DNA of 54,484 bases from CAWHPS01 sp963831235 (GCA_963831235.1 CAWHPS010000058.1:1-54484), one strand, 5' to 3'; shown: positions 36,235 to 46,672, numbered from the stretch's first letter. The notes: generated from the letters alone by a model not told the origin. A program made the numbers and translations.

Positions 36235-38448
36235 TTAAGATGTCTTTCTTAAAATCGAATAATATTCACTTAATAATCTATCTCGTGGAATTCCGTAATA
36301 ATTGGTCAAGACCTTAATTGAAACAGAATAGCCTTCACGCAATATTGCCGAGAAAACATCAACCAGCAAAATTGTTTCTCTATTTGCCAGGTTGGCCTCT
36401 TCCACAGCCATTTCCAATACACGAATAAGTCTCGGTTTCAACGACAGGCCTTCCCGTTTTTTCAATTCCTTGCCTTCGGAGCGCAGATCAATGCACTTCC
36501 TAGTCAGGTCACGATGATGCTTGGGGGGTATTCCAATGGCATCATACCAATCCAGTATTAATCTTGAACAGAGTTTCGAAGCAGCGATCATTAAATGTTC
36601 TACGCCCAGAGCTCCCCCATTGTTTTTTGCGGCCTCGGCAATGCCTAAATAAAGGATAACGCCAACCTCCTTGGAGGTTGCTTTATGGGCAATACCCGTG
36701 GATTTTAATATTTCCGACTGCAATTGCGGATGGGCATTAAAAAACAACTCCGGAACAATATATTTCCCTTTGTTTTCATCCGTCAGGATATAATCATGTT
36801 CCGTCGGCTCTAATTTTGGAAAACAACCTTTGGATCCAAGGACTTTAATTTGGCTTAGCTTGTCGATCCAAGCGTTAATGTTTACCGATATCGCTTTTTG
36901 AAAATCAGCTTCCAGATGTTCTTCGAGTGACTTTAGCCTTCCTTCCAATTCAATTTTACATTGCGGGTTCTTGACTTTCTCGACAATAAATTGCCGGACG
37001 GAATTTATAGCTTCCATTATATCGGGAGTTTCTTGGTTATCGCCAACGTTGATAGTTTTGCTGATTGTACGAGTTTTGATCCGGCTCAGAAATTTGTCTT
37101 GCCCTACTTCCATATCCTTGGCAACGCAATCCCGAAGTTGGCGGGAAACAATGCGAGTGAAATCTTCGGTCTTTTCCCACAATAAGATATCATCAAATGT
37201 TTCGGACGCAATCATAAATGGGAAAAGATCAATAAATCCACTTTGCAGATTGTCACCATATAGGATAATGTGCCGGGGATCTATAATATCCCAGTTTGAG
37301 GAAGTGAATTGTCTGTCGCTTTCCACTGCTTTAAGATTAACAAATTCCGTAATATTGTGCACAAAGGTTCTATTCGATTTATCCGGCCAAAAGGACTTTA
37401 TTGCGGCGATTTTCATGTCCGTGATTTTCCCCAACTCAGCGATTAGCTCCGCCATGCCATCCCTGATTATTTTTATGATTGATTCGGAATTTGCGATTTT
37501 CTTCTGGAAATATCTGGTTTGATATTCCAGCGCCAGAGCCAGAAACAGCACTTGCGGCCTTAAAGTATATGCTTTAAAACCTACAACCGGAACCTGCTCC
37601 GATAATTGCTTTAGATGCGGCTGCAAGGAATGGAGGTTTTCCTGACTCCCCAAAAATCCGGATATTTTCTGCCCTATTTCCGGAAGCCCGTTTTTATCCT
37701 TTAATGTGTCCGGCAAAGAATAAATAATTTTGACCCAAGAGCGGGATTGTCCATTGGAGATTTCCGCGATTATGGCATCAAACTCCGCAGAAATTTGGTC
37801 GTCTGGCAAGGATCGGTATAATGCAATAAGTACCGAACCGCAGAATTTTACAAACACATCCACCAAATTAAAGATCGCGGAATCGTATGCTTCTGCCTTT
37901 GGATTTATTTCCTGCTCTATTACCGCGTTTATGCTCAGCGCTAAGGGATATGGCGCTTTTGTTTTTAGCTTCGGCAATGTTCCAATTTCCATCATGGTCG
38001 GCTTCGGCTCTATTCTTGGCGGCATACCTGAAATTCCGAGAATTATATCGCCTAGCGAATTGCATCTTTCTTCCAAAACGCCTTCATAAAGCTTGAACAT
38101 TTGCAATAAATTGCATAATAATTTTATTGCCGGATGCAAGTTGGCCACGGCCGTAATACATACGGGAATTATCGGGATCCCGATAGCATCAGCAATCTCA
38201 AGCTCACGGGGAACATATTTGGATTCATTTGAATTCTCCGATATCATCACCAGGAAAACGTCACTGGTTTCTATACCATCCATAATGGCAGCCGGAAAGC
38301 GCGCGCCTGCCTGAATATTCCGGGGCGCAACCCAACATCGTAAACCTTTTTTTTCAAGAATTGAGCAAAGCAGTTCAATCGTAGGTTTATCCTTATTCGA
38401 ATGGCTTATAAATACTTTTAGTCCCTTGAAGCTTTTCGTTGAGCTCAT
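36235..38448 (-). CDS. TIR-domain protein with C-terminal Clp N-domain-like region
   Basis: A 737-residue protein. Residues 10-150 are a TIR fold: KVFISHSNKDK, GLRCWVAPRNIQAG, DVFLVMISENSNESKYVPRELEIA, with the likely NADase Glu82 in place, and IIPVCI. A long helical middle (about 180-585) has no recognised domain. Residues 590-725 carry two halves that resemble Clp N repeats (GALGVEHLMIAASK and RLIRVLEMAVEEANLANRETILLVDVFSAIL). Such a domain would let it bind, or compete on, the ClpB-like protein of this operon. The ATG overlaps the stop of the zinc-ribbon gene by 4 bases. In defence systems TIR domains usually act by NAD+ depletion. Confidence 0.82.
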   Translation of the reverse strand: MSSTKSFKGLKVFISHSNKDKPTIELLCSILEKKGLRCWVAPRNIQAGARFPAAIMDGIETSDVFLVMISENSNESKYVPRELEIADAIGIPIIPVCITAVANLHPAIKLLCNLLQMFKLYEGVLEERCNSLGDIILGISGMPPRIEPKPTMMEIGTLPKLKTKAPYPLALSINAVIEQEINPKAEAYDSAIFNLVDVFVKFCGSVLIALYRSLPDDQISAEFDAIIAEISNGQSRSWVKIIYSLPDTLKDKNGLPEIGQKISGFLGSQENLHSLQPHLKQLSEQVPVVGFKAYTLRPQVLFLALALEYQTRYFQKKIANSESIIKIIRDGMAELIAELGKITDMKIAAIKSFWPDKSNRTFVHNITEFVNLKAVESDRQFTSSNWDIIDPRHIILYGDNLQSGFIDLFPFMIASETFDDILLWEKTEDFTRIVSRQLRDCVAKDMEVGQDKFLSRIKTRTISKTINVGDNQETPDIMEAINSVRQFIVEKVKNPQCKIELEGRLKSLEEHLEADFQKAISVNINAWIDKLSQIKVLGSKGCFPKLEPTEHDYILTDENKGKYIVPELFFNAHPQLQSEILKSTGIAHKATSKEVGVILYLGIAEAAKNNGGALGVEHLMIAASKLCSRLILDWYDAIGIPPKHHRDLTRKCIDLRSEGKELKKREGLSLKPRLIRVLEMAVEEANLANRETILLVDVFSAILREGYSVSIKVLTNYYGIPRDRLLSEYYSILRKTS

Positions 38449-38825
38449 ATCGCGCCTCTTTCTTTGAGTTCATTGAGCTGAGACCGTAATACCTCAAGTT
38501 CCGCATCGTTCTTAAAGCGTCCACCCAGTTCTTCAAGGATTTCCCGGGCATGCTCCTGCTCTCCTATTTTAAGGCAGGCCGAGGCCAAGCCTTTCAGGTA
38601 ACGTGGCTGCTGCGGACGGTATTCCAGCAATACTGAAAATAGCCGAATTGATTCAACCCATTTGCTTGAATTCATTGAAATACCCGCGGCTTTTTCCAGA
38701 GCTTCCACCCGGCGTTGCAGGGCTATATATTCGACAACCCTAGATCCGCATGATTTGCAATTCATTATTAATGGATTGCACCCGCTGCCGCAAGCCGGAC
38801 ATTTAATTTCAATAGTTTCTGCCAC
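38445..38825 (-). CDS. Zinc-ribbon plus TPR small adaptor protein
   Basis: A 126-residue soluble protein. A zinc ribbon (residues 7-30: IKCPACGSGC and MNCKSCGS) is followed by a TPR-like helical part LLEYRPQQPRYLKGLASACLKIGEQEHAREILEEL. It starts 11 bases after the Hsp70-1 stop and overlaps the TIR gene start. Likely an adaptor or scaffold between Hsp70 (TPRs often bind chaperones) and TIR; that role is inferred. Confidence 0.65.
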   Translation of the reverse strand: MAETIEIKCPACGSGCNPLIMNCKSCGSRVVEYIALQRRVEALEKAAGISMNSSKWVESIRLFSVLLEYRPQQPRYLKGLASACLKIGEQEHAREILEELGGRFKNDAELEVLRSQLNELKERGAI

Positions 38826-38836
38826 ATATCCCCCTA

Positions 38837-41440
38837 TTATCTTATGCTTGGCAATGACGATTCTTCCGATACCGGTTGTCCCAACATCCGTTTAACTTTT
38901 TCAATCATTTTTTGGGCTTTTTGAATGATGGGAACATATTGCTGCGCCTCCTGTTCCGAAGCCAACAACACTGGAATAGTTTCCAAATCGTTTATTATTC
39001 CTCTGATTTCACTCGCTACGGAAGCATCCGTACAATCCCGCTTTAGGATTTGCAATTCTCCCATAAATCTTTGACTGAGAAACGGCACTATTAGGTTTAG
39101 CGGGGGTCTTTCGCCTGCACCAGCCTTGGACTTCACCTTGCTTTCCGCAAATTCTTTCATGGTGTTAATGGCCGAAACACATTCGCTCAAAATTTGCTGT
39201 TCAGAGTCCTGATAGGCTTTAGTCGCTATTTGAACTTGGGCATCGATATTCTTTAGAAATTCATCCGCTTTAGAACCTAATTCAGCTCGAACGCTCCCAA
39301 TAGCTTCCCGGGTCGATTCAATCAGCTCATCGAATTTGTCGCGTGAAGGATTCAATGCCACTTTGCTCGCGGAAATTTCATCAATAATCCCTTTGAAAGA
39401 CGCTATTCTTTCAAAAGCCAGGGCAGTATCCCCCTGGGCCAAAGCCATATTTATTTCCTCAATAATATTGTTTACCTTTTGCTCAGCCATTTTCCGCTTA
39501 AGCGGCTGCAATTCGGTTTTAATGGCGTTGAACTGCGCATTCAAATTATCCACATCTTCCTTGGTAGGCGGTTTAGGGGGAGGCGGCGGTTCCAACTCCA
39601 TTACAAACGGATCCAAGCCTTCAATTTTAGATCGGATAATAATAATGTTTTGAATGTCCATATGCATGCTAAAGTCAATTTTGGTACCAATCGGAAGTTC
39701 AACATCAAAAGTATGAGTGACTTTTTTAATTTCCACATTCCCTTGATGAAGCCAGAATGTAACCATTTTAGGGTTATTGGTAAAAAATGAAAATTCTTTT
39801 TCGCATGGAAGAGACTCACTTGCTTCAACCAGAGGCTTCTTAACCTTTGCGCCGTTGTTTTCGAGTACCCATAACCAAATCGGCTGGGAATTCACGGTTG
39901 CACCTTCATTTCCTACACCCTCGCCCAGACCAACGGTGCGGGTGTACCTCCCAATTTCCTTATGTTCCAGGTTATGCAAAGCCAGGGTAACCTTGGATGC
40001 CTTCCCCTGATCCAGATAAATCTCCTCAAAACCGAATCCCCCATCAACCCCAACTTCGGTTTCTCCGAAAGACTCCCCATCCTGCAAAAGACTTATGCTG
40101 TACCCGCTAAAAGGGGAACTTGCCTTTTCCTTTTCCGGATCATCCCGGTACACATTCCCTCTTAAGCGATATTCTTCATTCGACACCAGTGCGGCCCCCT
40201 TGATGTGGACCGATAAATTGTTTTCCTCGTCCTTATAGATTATTCCGCCTGAGGCGGCCGCCTGCAGAGCCGCTCCCATGGCCACGCATTCATCCGGCTC
40301 GTCCTGGAAGACATCTTCGCATTTGGCGCGGCCCGGCTTATCTCCTTTTTTACAAAGCTTTTCCCGAACAGTGCTTTTAACAAATGGAATCCAGGTGGAT
40401 CCGCCCACCAGCAGGATATAATCGATATCTTCCAGGCCTTTAAAGGTGCCTTTTGCTTTTTCGGCGGCAAGATTCAACGCTGTTTTTACAATTTCATCAA
40501 TCGACCGATTAATATGCGGGGCTATCAGTTCTTCAAACTGCGGACGAGTTATTTTCATCTCCACATGGATAGCATTGCCGTTTTTATCCGGGAAGGGACA
40601 CGCACTATCACAAAAAAGCACTTGCATTTCAGTGGATAATTGCATTTTAATCCCTTCCGCTCTCCATACGTAATAATCGAAAAGGGCTTTATCCTGCGGA
40701 TCCTTTTGGACATCAAGATTCAAGTTGTACTTTCCACCTTTCTTTAGGTTATCCAAGATAAAAGATGCCAAGGCCATATCGAATGTATCCCCGCCCAGTA
40801 CCATGTCTCCACAAATCCCAAGAATTTCAAATACACCTTCTGATCTCCTTAGAATAGATACATCAAAAGTCCCTCCTCCCAAGTCGTATACCAAGAAATT
40901 TCCATCGTTAATATTATGATGCCAGCAATAGTAAAGGGCCGCCGCAGTCGGTTCGTGAAGCAGCTCCAGCGTTTTGAGGCCGGATAATTCAGCCGCTTTT
41001 CGGGTGGCTTCAATCTGGGGATTATTGAAATAAGCGGGGATGGTCACGATTGCCCGATCTACGATGTAGGGAGTTTTCCCGTCACTGGATTTACCAAACT
41101 TTTCCACGACCAGCGTTTCTCCGCATTTTTTCAGGAACTTAAGAATCTCCGCGGACACTTCTTCCGGATGCATCTTCATATCTCCATGCTCAATGGCGAC
41201 ATTGAATCCCATGGATCGTTTTATGGATCGAATAGGATAGGGCTTTTTATGCCTTGTGAGTAAAGCATCCTCGCCGACTTTGAACTCTTTTTTTTCCGGA
41301 TCCCACTGCACCACCGACGGAACGGTTGCCTTCCCAAATCCATCTTTCCATAGATGAATAATTTTGTCTTCCGCATCCAATATTCCAATAAGGGAACGAG
41401 TAGTCCCCAGGTCTATTCCTACTGCTTTACTTATTTTCAA
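38837..41440 (-). CDS. Hsp70 (DnaK-type) chaperone paralogue 1 with inserted beta domain
   Basis: About 867 residues. NBD 1-400 with GIDLGTT, RSIKRSMGF, LHEPTAAALYY, YDLGGGTFDVS and LLVGGSTWIP. Residues about 410-500 form an extra beta-sandwich-like region (EYRLRGNVYRDDP, then DGGFGFEEIYLDQGKA), which resembles the carboxypeptidase-regulatory type and is absent from DnaK. Then a substrate-binding beta part (FDVELPIGTKIDFSMHM), a PPPPPKPP hinge and a long helical lid (about 660-867). I chose the TTG at 41440 because an SD (GGAGGAG) lies just upstream and the second copy uses the same codon; an in-frame ATG at 41482 or 41452 is possible. The start overlaps the GrpE-like gene's end. Confidence 0.88.
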   Translation of the reverse strand: MKISKAVGIDLGTTRSLIGILDAEDKIIHLWKDGFGKATVPSVVQWDPEKKEFKVGEDALLTRHKKPYPIRSIKRSMGFNVAIEHGDMKMHPEEVSAEILKFLKKCGETLVVEKFGKSSDGKTPYIVDRAIVTIPAYFNNPQIEATRKAAELSGLKTLELLHEPTAAALYYCWHHNINDGNFLVYDLGGGTFDVSILRRSEGVFEILGICGDMVLGGDTFDMALASFILDNLKKGGKYNLNLDVQKDPQDKALFDYYVWRAEGIKMQLSTEMQVLFCDSACPFPDKNGNAIHVEMKITRPQFEELIAPHINRSIDEIVKTALNLAAEKAKGTFKGLEDIDYILLVGGSTWIPFVKSTVREKLCKKGDKPGRAKCEDVFQDEPDECVAMGAALQAAASGGIIYKDEENNLSVHIKGAALVSNEEYRLRGNVYRDDPEKEKASSPFSGYSISLLQDGESFGETEVGVDGGFGFEEIYLDQGKASKVTLALHNLEHKEIGRYTRTVGLGEGVGNEGATVNSQPIWLWVLENNGAKVKKPLVEASESLPCEKEFSFFTNNPKMVTFWLHQGNVEIKKVTHTFDVELPIGTKIDFSMHMDIQNIIIIRSKIEGLDPFVMELEPPPPPKPPTKEDVDNLNAQFNAIKTELQPLKRKMAEQKVNNIIEEINMALAQGDTALAFERIASFKGIIDEISASKVALNPSRDKFDELIESTREAIGSVRAELGSKADEFLKNIDAQVQIATKAYQDSEQQILSECVSAINTMKEFAESKVKSKAGAGERPPLNLIVPFLSQRFMGELQILKRDCTDASVASEIRGIINDLETIPVLLASEQEAQQYVPIIQKAQKMIEKVKRMLGQPVSEESSLPSIR

Positions 41441-41449
41441 TGTCTCCTC
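39460..41449 (-). repeat. About 1,990-bp direct repeat, copy 1 (hsp70-1)
   Basis: Direct copy of 31695-33684 on the same strand, without gaps. The two copies lie about 5.8 kb apart (edge to edge) and enclose the zinc-ribbon, TIR, ZorA-like, ZorB-like and C2H2-like genes. Homologous recombination between them would remove that block. Confidence 0.85.
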
Positions 41450-41975
41450 CATTTTGGATTGTATTTTTTGGCGTTTGAGCATCTATGGGTAAGCTGGTTT
41501 CCGGAATCGGTGAATTCTGAGCCGGCTGTAGCACCTGAACCGCGCCTTTCATAAACAAGTTTGAATTATATAAAACCGCCGGTTCTATCGTGGATTCAAC
41601 CATTACTTCAGTAATGTCCGCGCGTGGAACGCCGGTGACCACATCGAACAACCGCAGGGTCTCATTGGTTAACGGTCCGGTTTGAGCTGTAACCAGCCTT
41701 AGCCCCATTCTTTCCCATAGGGAATTGATATTGGTAATGGGTGTTTGTAATGACGGCAAATCGCCTTCCGGTAGTATTCCCTTTTTCTGGAGCTTATCGA
41801 GCGCCTCTTGCAAGCGCATATATTGACGAGCAATCAGGGACACTGATTTTAGCATCCGGACCTGTTCCCCGTCCGACTTTTCCTTAAGATCATTTTTGTC
41901 CTTTTGGGAGGCCCTGATTAATTCTTCGCAAAGCAAAAGGGGGTTTCCCTTTCCAGGATTAAATGGGTCAAGCAT
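41427..41975 (-). CDS. GrpE-like protein
   Basis: A 182-residue protein with helical, charged N-terminal two thirds (ELIRASQKDKNDLKEK, MRLQEALDKLQKKGILPE). The C-terminal part, WERMGLRLVTAQTGPLTNET then VMVESTIEPAVLYNSNLFMKGAVQVLQP, follows the order of the GrpE beta domain (Gly-Val..., Glu/His..., then the strand before the final hydrophobic Val stretch). GrpE speeds ADP release from Hsp70. It lies directly upstream of hsp70-1 and overlaps its start by about 14 bases, a strong functional hint. Similarity is remote; alternative is an unrelated coiled-coil partner. Confidence 0.5.
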   Translation of the reverse strand: MLDPFNPGKGNPLLLCEELIRASQKDKNDLKEKSDGEQVRMLKSVSLIARQYMRLQEALDKLQKKGILPEGDLPSLQTPITNINSLWERMGLRLVTAQTGPLTNETLRLFDVVTGVPRADITEVMVESTIEPAVLYNSNLFMKGAVQVLQPAQNSPIPETSLPIDAQTPKNTIQNGGDIENK

Positions 41976-41980
41976 TGATT

Positions 41981-42469
41981 TTACTCCTTAATTTGTGCCG
42001 GCACTGCAATAGGCGTAGCCGTGTTTAGGGTGATTGCAGGAGCAATATTTATATCGGATTTATTGATATTGGGCCGTTTCTTCGCATGCAACGCTAGATT
42101 AAGTCCCTGTTCCATTTTGTCTATAACCTCAAATTCAACATCTTCCAGGGTAGGAACCCTCTGTTCCGCCGGCAACCCCAATTGGGAAAAGGCCTCCGAC
42201 AAAAGCTCCTCGTTAATCTCTTTTCTCGCACGGTTTCTCTTTTTCAATTCCTTTATCTGTTTCTCGGGCAAGGTCAAGTCCGGTATTGCGGTTAAAAAGG
42301 CAGGAATGATTTTCTGTATATTTTGCGTCAGTTCTTCGCGGGCGCTCCGCGCAGTAAGCTCCTGGTCCGGCTCAGCCATTTTAATTTCATTGTAGCGGGC
42401 CTGGATTTCTTTATTACCCGTGGCCGGAGTCAAGGACAGAGTTAAAAAAGGATTTTTCCATTTCCGCAT
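41981..42469 (-). CDS. Small protein with possible degenerate J-domain
   Basis: A 162-residue soluble protein. The start NPFLTLSLTPATGNKEIQAR resembles the first two helices of a J-domain (NPxxxLGL..., then E-I-x-x-R-Y), and MAEPDQEL stands where HPDKN would be, with Glu instead of the His. A third helix-like stretch AREELTQNIQKII follows. Helix-rich rest and a Pro/Ala-rich tail. It sits five bases before the GrpE-like gene and hsp70-1, as a J-partner might. Low confidence; alternative is an unknown small helical protein. Confidence 0.35.
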   Translation of the reverse strand: MRKWKNPFLTLSLTPATGNKEIQARYNEIKMAEPDQELTARSAREELTQNIQKIIPAFLTAIPDLTLPEKQIKELKKRNRARKEINEELLSEAFSQLGLPAEQRVPTLEDVEFEVIDKMEQGLNLALHAKKRPNINKSDINIAPAITLNTATPIAVPAQIKE

Positions 42470-42481
42470 ATTTTTAATTCC

Positions 42482-45400
42482 CTATGATAAATTTTTCAGT
42501 TCTTCCAGATCTTTGATAAATTTTTGACGAATTTCGTTTTTTGAAGAAACCAAATTCTTTAACTTTTCCAGTTTTTCCCGTGCTTGGTCCTTCCCAATTC
42601 TTTGCTTATTGAATTCCTCAATAATCTGATTCCGATAAAAATAAAAAACGTCGGAATGTCCGGGAGTCCATTGCATTATTTGTTCAATAGTGCTGAAGGG
42701 ATTGCCCTGGTTTTCCACCAACGCTTTAAAAAAATAATGCTTCCCCAGGGCCTGGTTTTCAGGCTCATGCTCATGTTGCTCCCCCCGGGTGCAGAGCGGG
42801 ACCAAAGCATCGGCCAGGAAATTTGAATATTCAATAATAACTTCGGATATTTTTTTATTCGCTTGCCCGCCAGGCTTAAGGTCTACATCTTCATATCTTT
42901 TCTTATGATCCTCATTCCATGCGTTTGCGTAAAACAGGCCCAGCCGGAGCACCCCTTTATTCTTCGGGAAAACCTCGAGTATTTTTCGGATGATATCCAG
43001 GCCAATACGATAATTATGCTTATAATGCAACCTCTCCTCTTCAGATGGCCGCATGGAAGTTTCCAAACTTCCCTTTTTATTCTGGATCCACTTTTCAATT
43101 GTTCCCGCGACTTTTTGTTGGAGATTTCCGGAAAACCTGCGGTTTGCAGAGTCCGCAAAGCCGTATCCTTCCAAAAGCCGGTAAGGCGCGTCCTCAATTT
43201 GTTGCAAAACATCGGCATATCTACGAGCCTGGGGAATTTTGTTTTGGGTAAAAAAGCTATCCACTTGATCCAGCAATAAATCTAAAATCCAACCATAGAT
43301 AGCCCTGTCCGGGGATTCCGCGGATTCCAGAAAATCTTTCAGATGTTCGATATATTGTTCAGCTTCCGGCAAAACACGCCGTTTTTTCAAGATCCAATTT
43401 TCAAAGTTATCATTGCCGAAAAATGCGATTCTGGCCGCGGTAAGCCATTTGAGCAATTGTTCGCAACTCTTGGCTATGATTTTTTTCGACTCAAGGTGCT
43501 CAATCCAGCAAGAGACGACCCCGCAAAAAAGCCAAAGTCTGTCCAAGTGTTCCGGTTCATTTGGCGCTAAATATTTTTTTGAAGCGCTATCAAAAGCCGA
43601 TGGATCAGTCGGATAACCCAAGTTCCGGAGCAAACCATTTGATAGCCACGCAACGTCTTCAACCTCTTGTATCATCAGAACGCCCTGGAGCGAGGGGAAG
43701 CATTGATCGTAACCATTTAAAGATAAGGCCAGGTTTTCCAGAGCGCTTAATTCCTCAGTGGGAATTTCCAGAGTGTTGTTTTTTATAAAGGGCAACACCC
43801 GGCCTACATACGAAGAAATCAGACTGGTATTGCCCGTATTCCGTTTCAATTCATCCAGAAACAACCATGTTACCTTTCTGTAAATAAACATACCCCAGCC
43901 GCCTGACGCTTTAAGGCTGGAAAGAGAAGACAGCGTGTCTTGATAGGGCGATCCCAGAATGCGAATCAAAGCCATGGCAGGAGGATCAAAAATAGAACCC
44001 ACCATGGCAGCGATATCCGAAACTGAGGTTTTCCCTAGCATGGCAAGGACTTTTCTAAGCAACAAGCTCCGGAACGTAACCGGCAGAGCAGCCAGATCCA
44101 GCCCAATCCGGACGGCTTCCTGCAAAAGAGCTTTAGTATCCGAAAATTCATTGATTATCGAAATCTGTAAACCGAACCTGGCCAAAGCTTTTCCTGCAAC
44201 CGGTTCATTGTCGGCCAAGATTTGGGAAATGGAAAGGGAAAGCTTATCATATTGTTTTAGCCGAACCTGGCAAAGAATTCTGCACATCTGCGCTTCGTAG
44301 CACAAATCATCCTTTAGGGCAAAATCAAGTATTTGAAGAGCAGCCGTAAAATCCCGATCTTCCAAATGCGCATATAGCGCCACCAATGCATACCAGAAAT
44401 GGCTGGTAGTATATAAGTCCTGGTATCGGTCCTTTAGGACCTTGACAGGCGTCCCTTTGGTAATATCTTCAATTAAGCGAGCCTCAAAGAAATCCTCCAA
44501 TTTAATCTCCTGATAATGGAGCAACCGTTCCAGATCCGGGCGATTCCGGGGGTTTCCGGCATCGAACGTGGAGAGGAATTTTTCCGCCGCTTTTTTTATA
44601 ATGGCTTCCTGGGAAGGAGTATTCCATTCCTTAATCCTGTCCATTTGGCGCCAGAAGATTTCCGGATCCGGTGTGGTAAGGGCACAGCGCAGAGCGTGCC
44701 AGACGCGGGCGAATTCCGGATAATGGGCCGAGGCAGGTGGCATCTCAGGCTGGCCGACGGAGGCCTGAATCGCCTGTACTAACCCAATCAGGCTATTGTC
44801 TTTTCTTAGGCAGTTCAAGGATTTTTCCAATTGCTGGGCTCGATTTCCGGAGCGCATGGATTCCGGATACAAAGCGATTTCAACAAGGGATTCAACTGTG
44901 GGGAAAACGTCGGTAAATAATATCCAACCAAAGAGCTCAGAAGCATCGACGGAAAGGACATGGTTGGCCTGCTCCAGCAAACCCCTGGCCTCATTTTTCC
45001 GTCCAACGGAAACATAGGCCTGGGCCAGTAATTCTTTCCATCCGACAATCGCCGGCCCTTTTGCGCATCCCAACTCCAGAAGGCTGATGGCTTCATTGGC
45101 ATCATTATTGGCCAAAGCTTTATTGGCAGCCAAATGATAAACCAAAGGCAATCCGTGAATTCCTATTTTACGAGTTGCCGCGTAATCCTGGCTTTCCGGG
45201 AATTGGGCGGATAAAAGCCTGTGTGCCAATAAGCAAAACTGCTGCTCAAACTCATTCAAATCCTTGAAAAGTGGAAAGGTTTGCGCTTCCTCAAGCAGAG
45301 ACGTGTCTTTCCGCACCACAGCATACCGGATAAGACAGATTAGATCGTTGAGCGTTTCCCCTCCCGGTGAGCAAATAGGTTTGTGCCGGCCAAGCAACGC

Positions 45401-46658
45401 ATCCAGTCGCTTTTGAGCAGCTTCCCGGAAATTGACAGCAAAGGTGTTAAGCATATTCAGGGCCGGATCAACGCCTTCCCGGAAATACGAGTATTCTATT
45501 ACCCAGGGTGCAATTTCTTCTTTTACCGTGGTTGATACGGCTTCGGAAAACAGCATTTTCCGGTAACTAGCCAGGTCCGGATTTATCTGATAGGGAACTT
45601 CCTTGTGTCCGAAACTGATCACACCAAATCCGCCATGGGCCCTGTATCTCTTTAAAAATATTTTGAGAGTTGAATCCCTGAATATGGCGGGAAGCATATG
45701 AGGCAAAGCATAAACTGACAAAGGGGTACAAAGCAACCGGATAATTTTCTCGGAGTGGCTGGGCAATGGTCTTTTTGGGCAGATCCGGGTATGGTGCGGA
45801 TAACGAAGTCAGAAAGGCACGGATTACCGGCTCGTATATTCCCGCCCAGACCATAGGAATTCCGTTTGGCGCAATAAAACTTCCGATGGCTTCAATCTTG
45901 GAGCAAATACAGGCAATGGTAAATGCAACCTGATTCCCCATGGGGGTTTTGAGATTAATAAATTCCTGGTAATACGGTTCCAGCGAAGCGGAATTCTGAA
46001 TTTTAAGACTCCCCCGCCAAAGCCCAAGAATTAATTCCGCAGCCTTGCGCCAGGGGGTGGACGGTGGGAATTCCGCGGCGATCCAACATAAGAGTTCGTT
46101 ATTTTCCGAGTATCCGGGTTCCACAAACGCCCTTGACAGGACTTTCTCAATTCCCGCGGCGGCGTGCTCCATTACTACTTGCTGGCCCGGCAGAGTCTTA
46201 CAAAGCTGCTTGTAGTAACTTACCGCCCCGGCTGCGCCGGAACCTATCTTTCCGAAAATCATGCAGGCAATCGGCGCCGGACATTTTTCGACCGGAGCGT
46301 TTTGCGCAAAAGACAGCAGATCTTGATCAAGCTTATTTTCTTTGCATACTTCGCATAATTTTAAAATAAGTTCTTTGGTCTCAGAAAGATTCTGATTCAA
46401 GTATCGGCGGCCGCAGGCTGTAACATGCTGGCATAGCTTGCTCCCTATCGCGCGATCTACCCGGATACCGGAAGTAAGATCCAGAAGGCGGAGCAGAATG
46501 CTCCGCCACTGCCGCAAATCTTCCGGAGTGAAGTTCTTATGCGCGGCAATTTCGGTTTCCAACATAATATAGGCGTTATAAAGTGTTATAAAACCGGCGT
46601 TGGAAGAAGGCAGATTCGTGAAAGACTCGGCAAGATTTTTTTTGGTGCTGAAAAGCAT
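42482..46658 (-). CDS. Very large TPR-like helical protein, one frameshift
   Basis: Two ORFs (46658-45567 and 45766-42482) overlap by 200 bases and read on from each other, so I treat them as one gene of about 1,390 residues with a slip near 45,750, where PDLPKKTIA... gives way to ...SHSEKIIRLL. The body is a run of helical pairs with TPR spacing (e.g. ANNDANEAISLLELGCAKGP, SVGRKNEARGLLEQANHVLS). The C-terminus is a coiled coil (REKLEKLKNLVSSKNEI). It probably serves as a scaffold or sensor. It is 14 bases after the kinase gene and 12 before the small J-like gene. A pair of separate genes is the alternative. Confidence 0.6.
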
Positions 46659-46672
46659 ATGCTTCCTGAGAG

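Noticed and set aside
36235..38448. Thoeris-type TIR (ThsB)
   Set aside because: No ThsA-like SIR2/SLOG or Macro protein near; the Clp-N-like tail is foreign to Thoeris.
39336..41000. Plus-strand open frames opposite the two Hsp70 genes
   Set aside because: Antisense shadows with no start signals; they recur in both copies simply because the Hsp70 sequence is duplicated.
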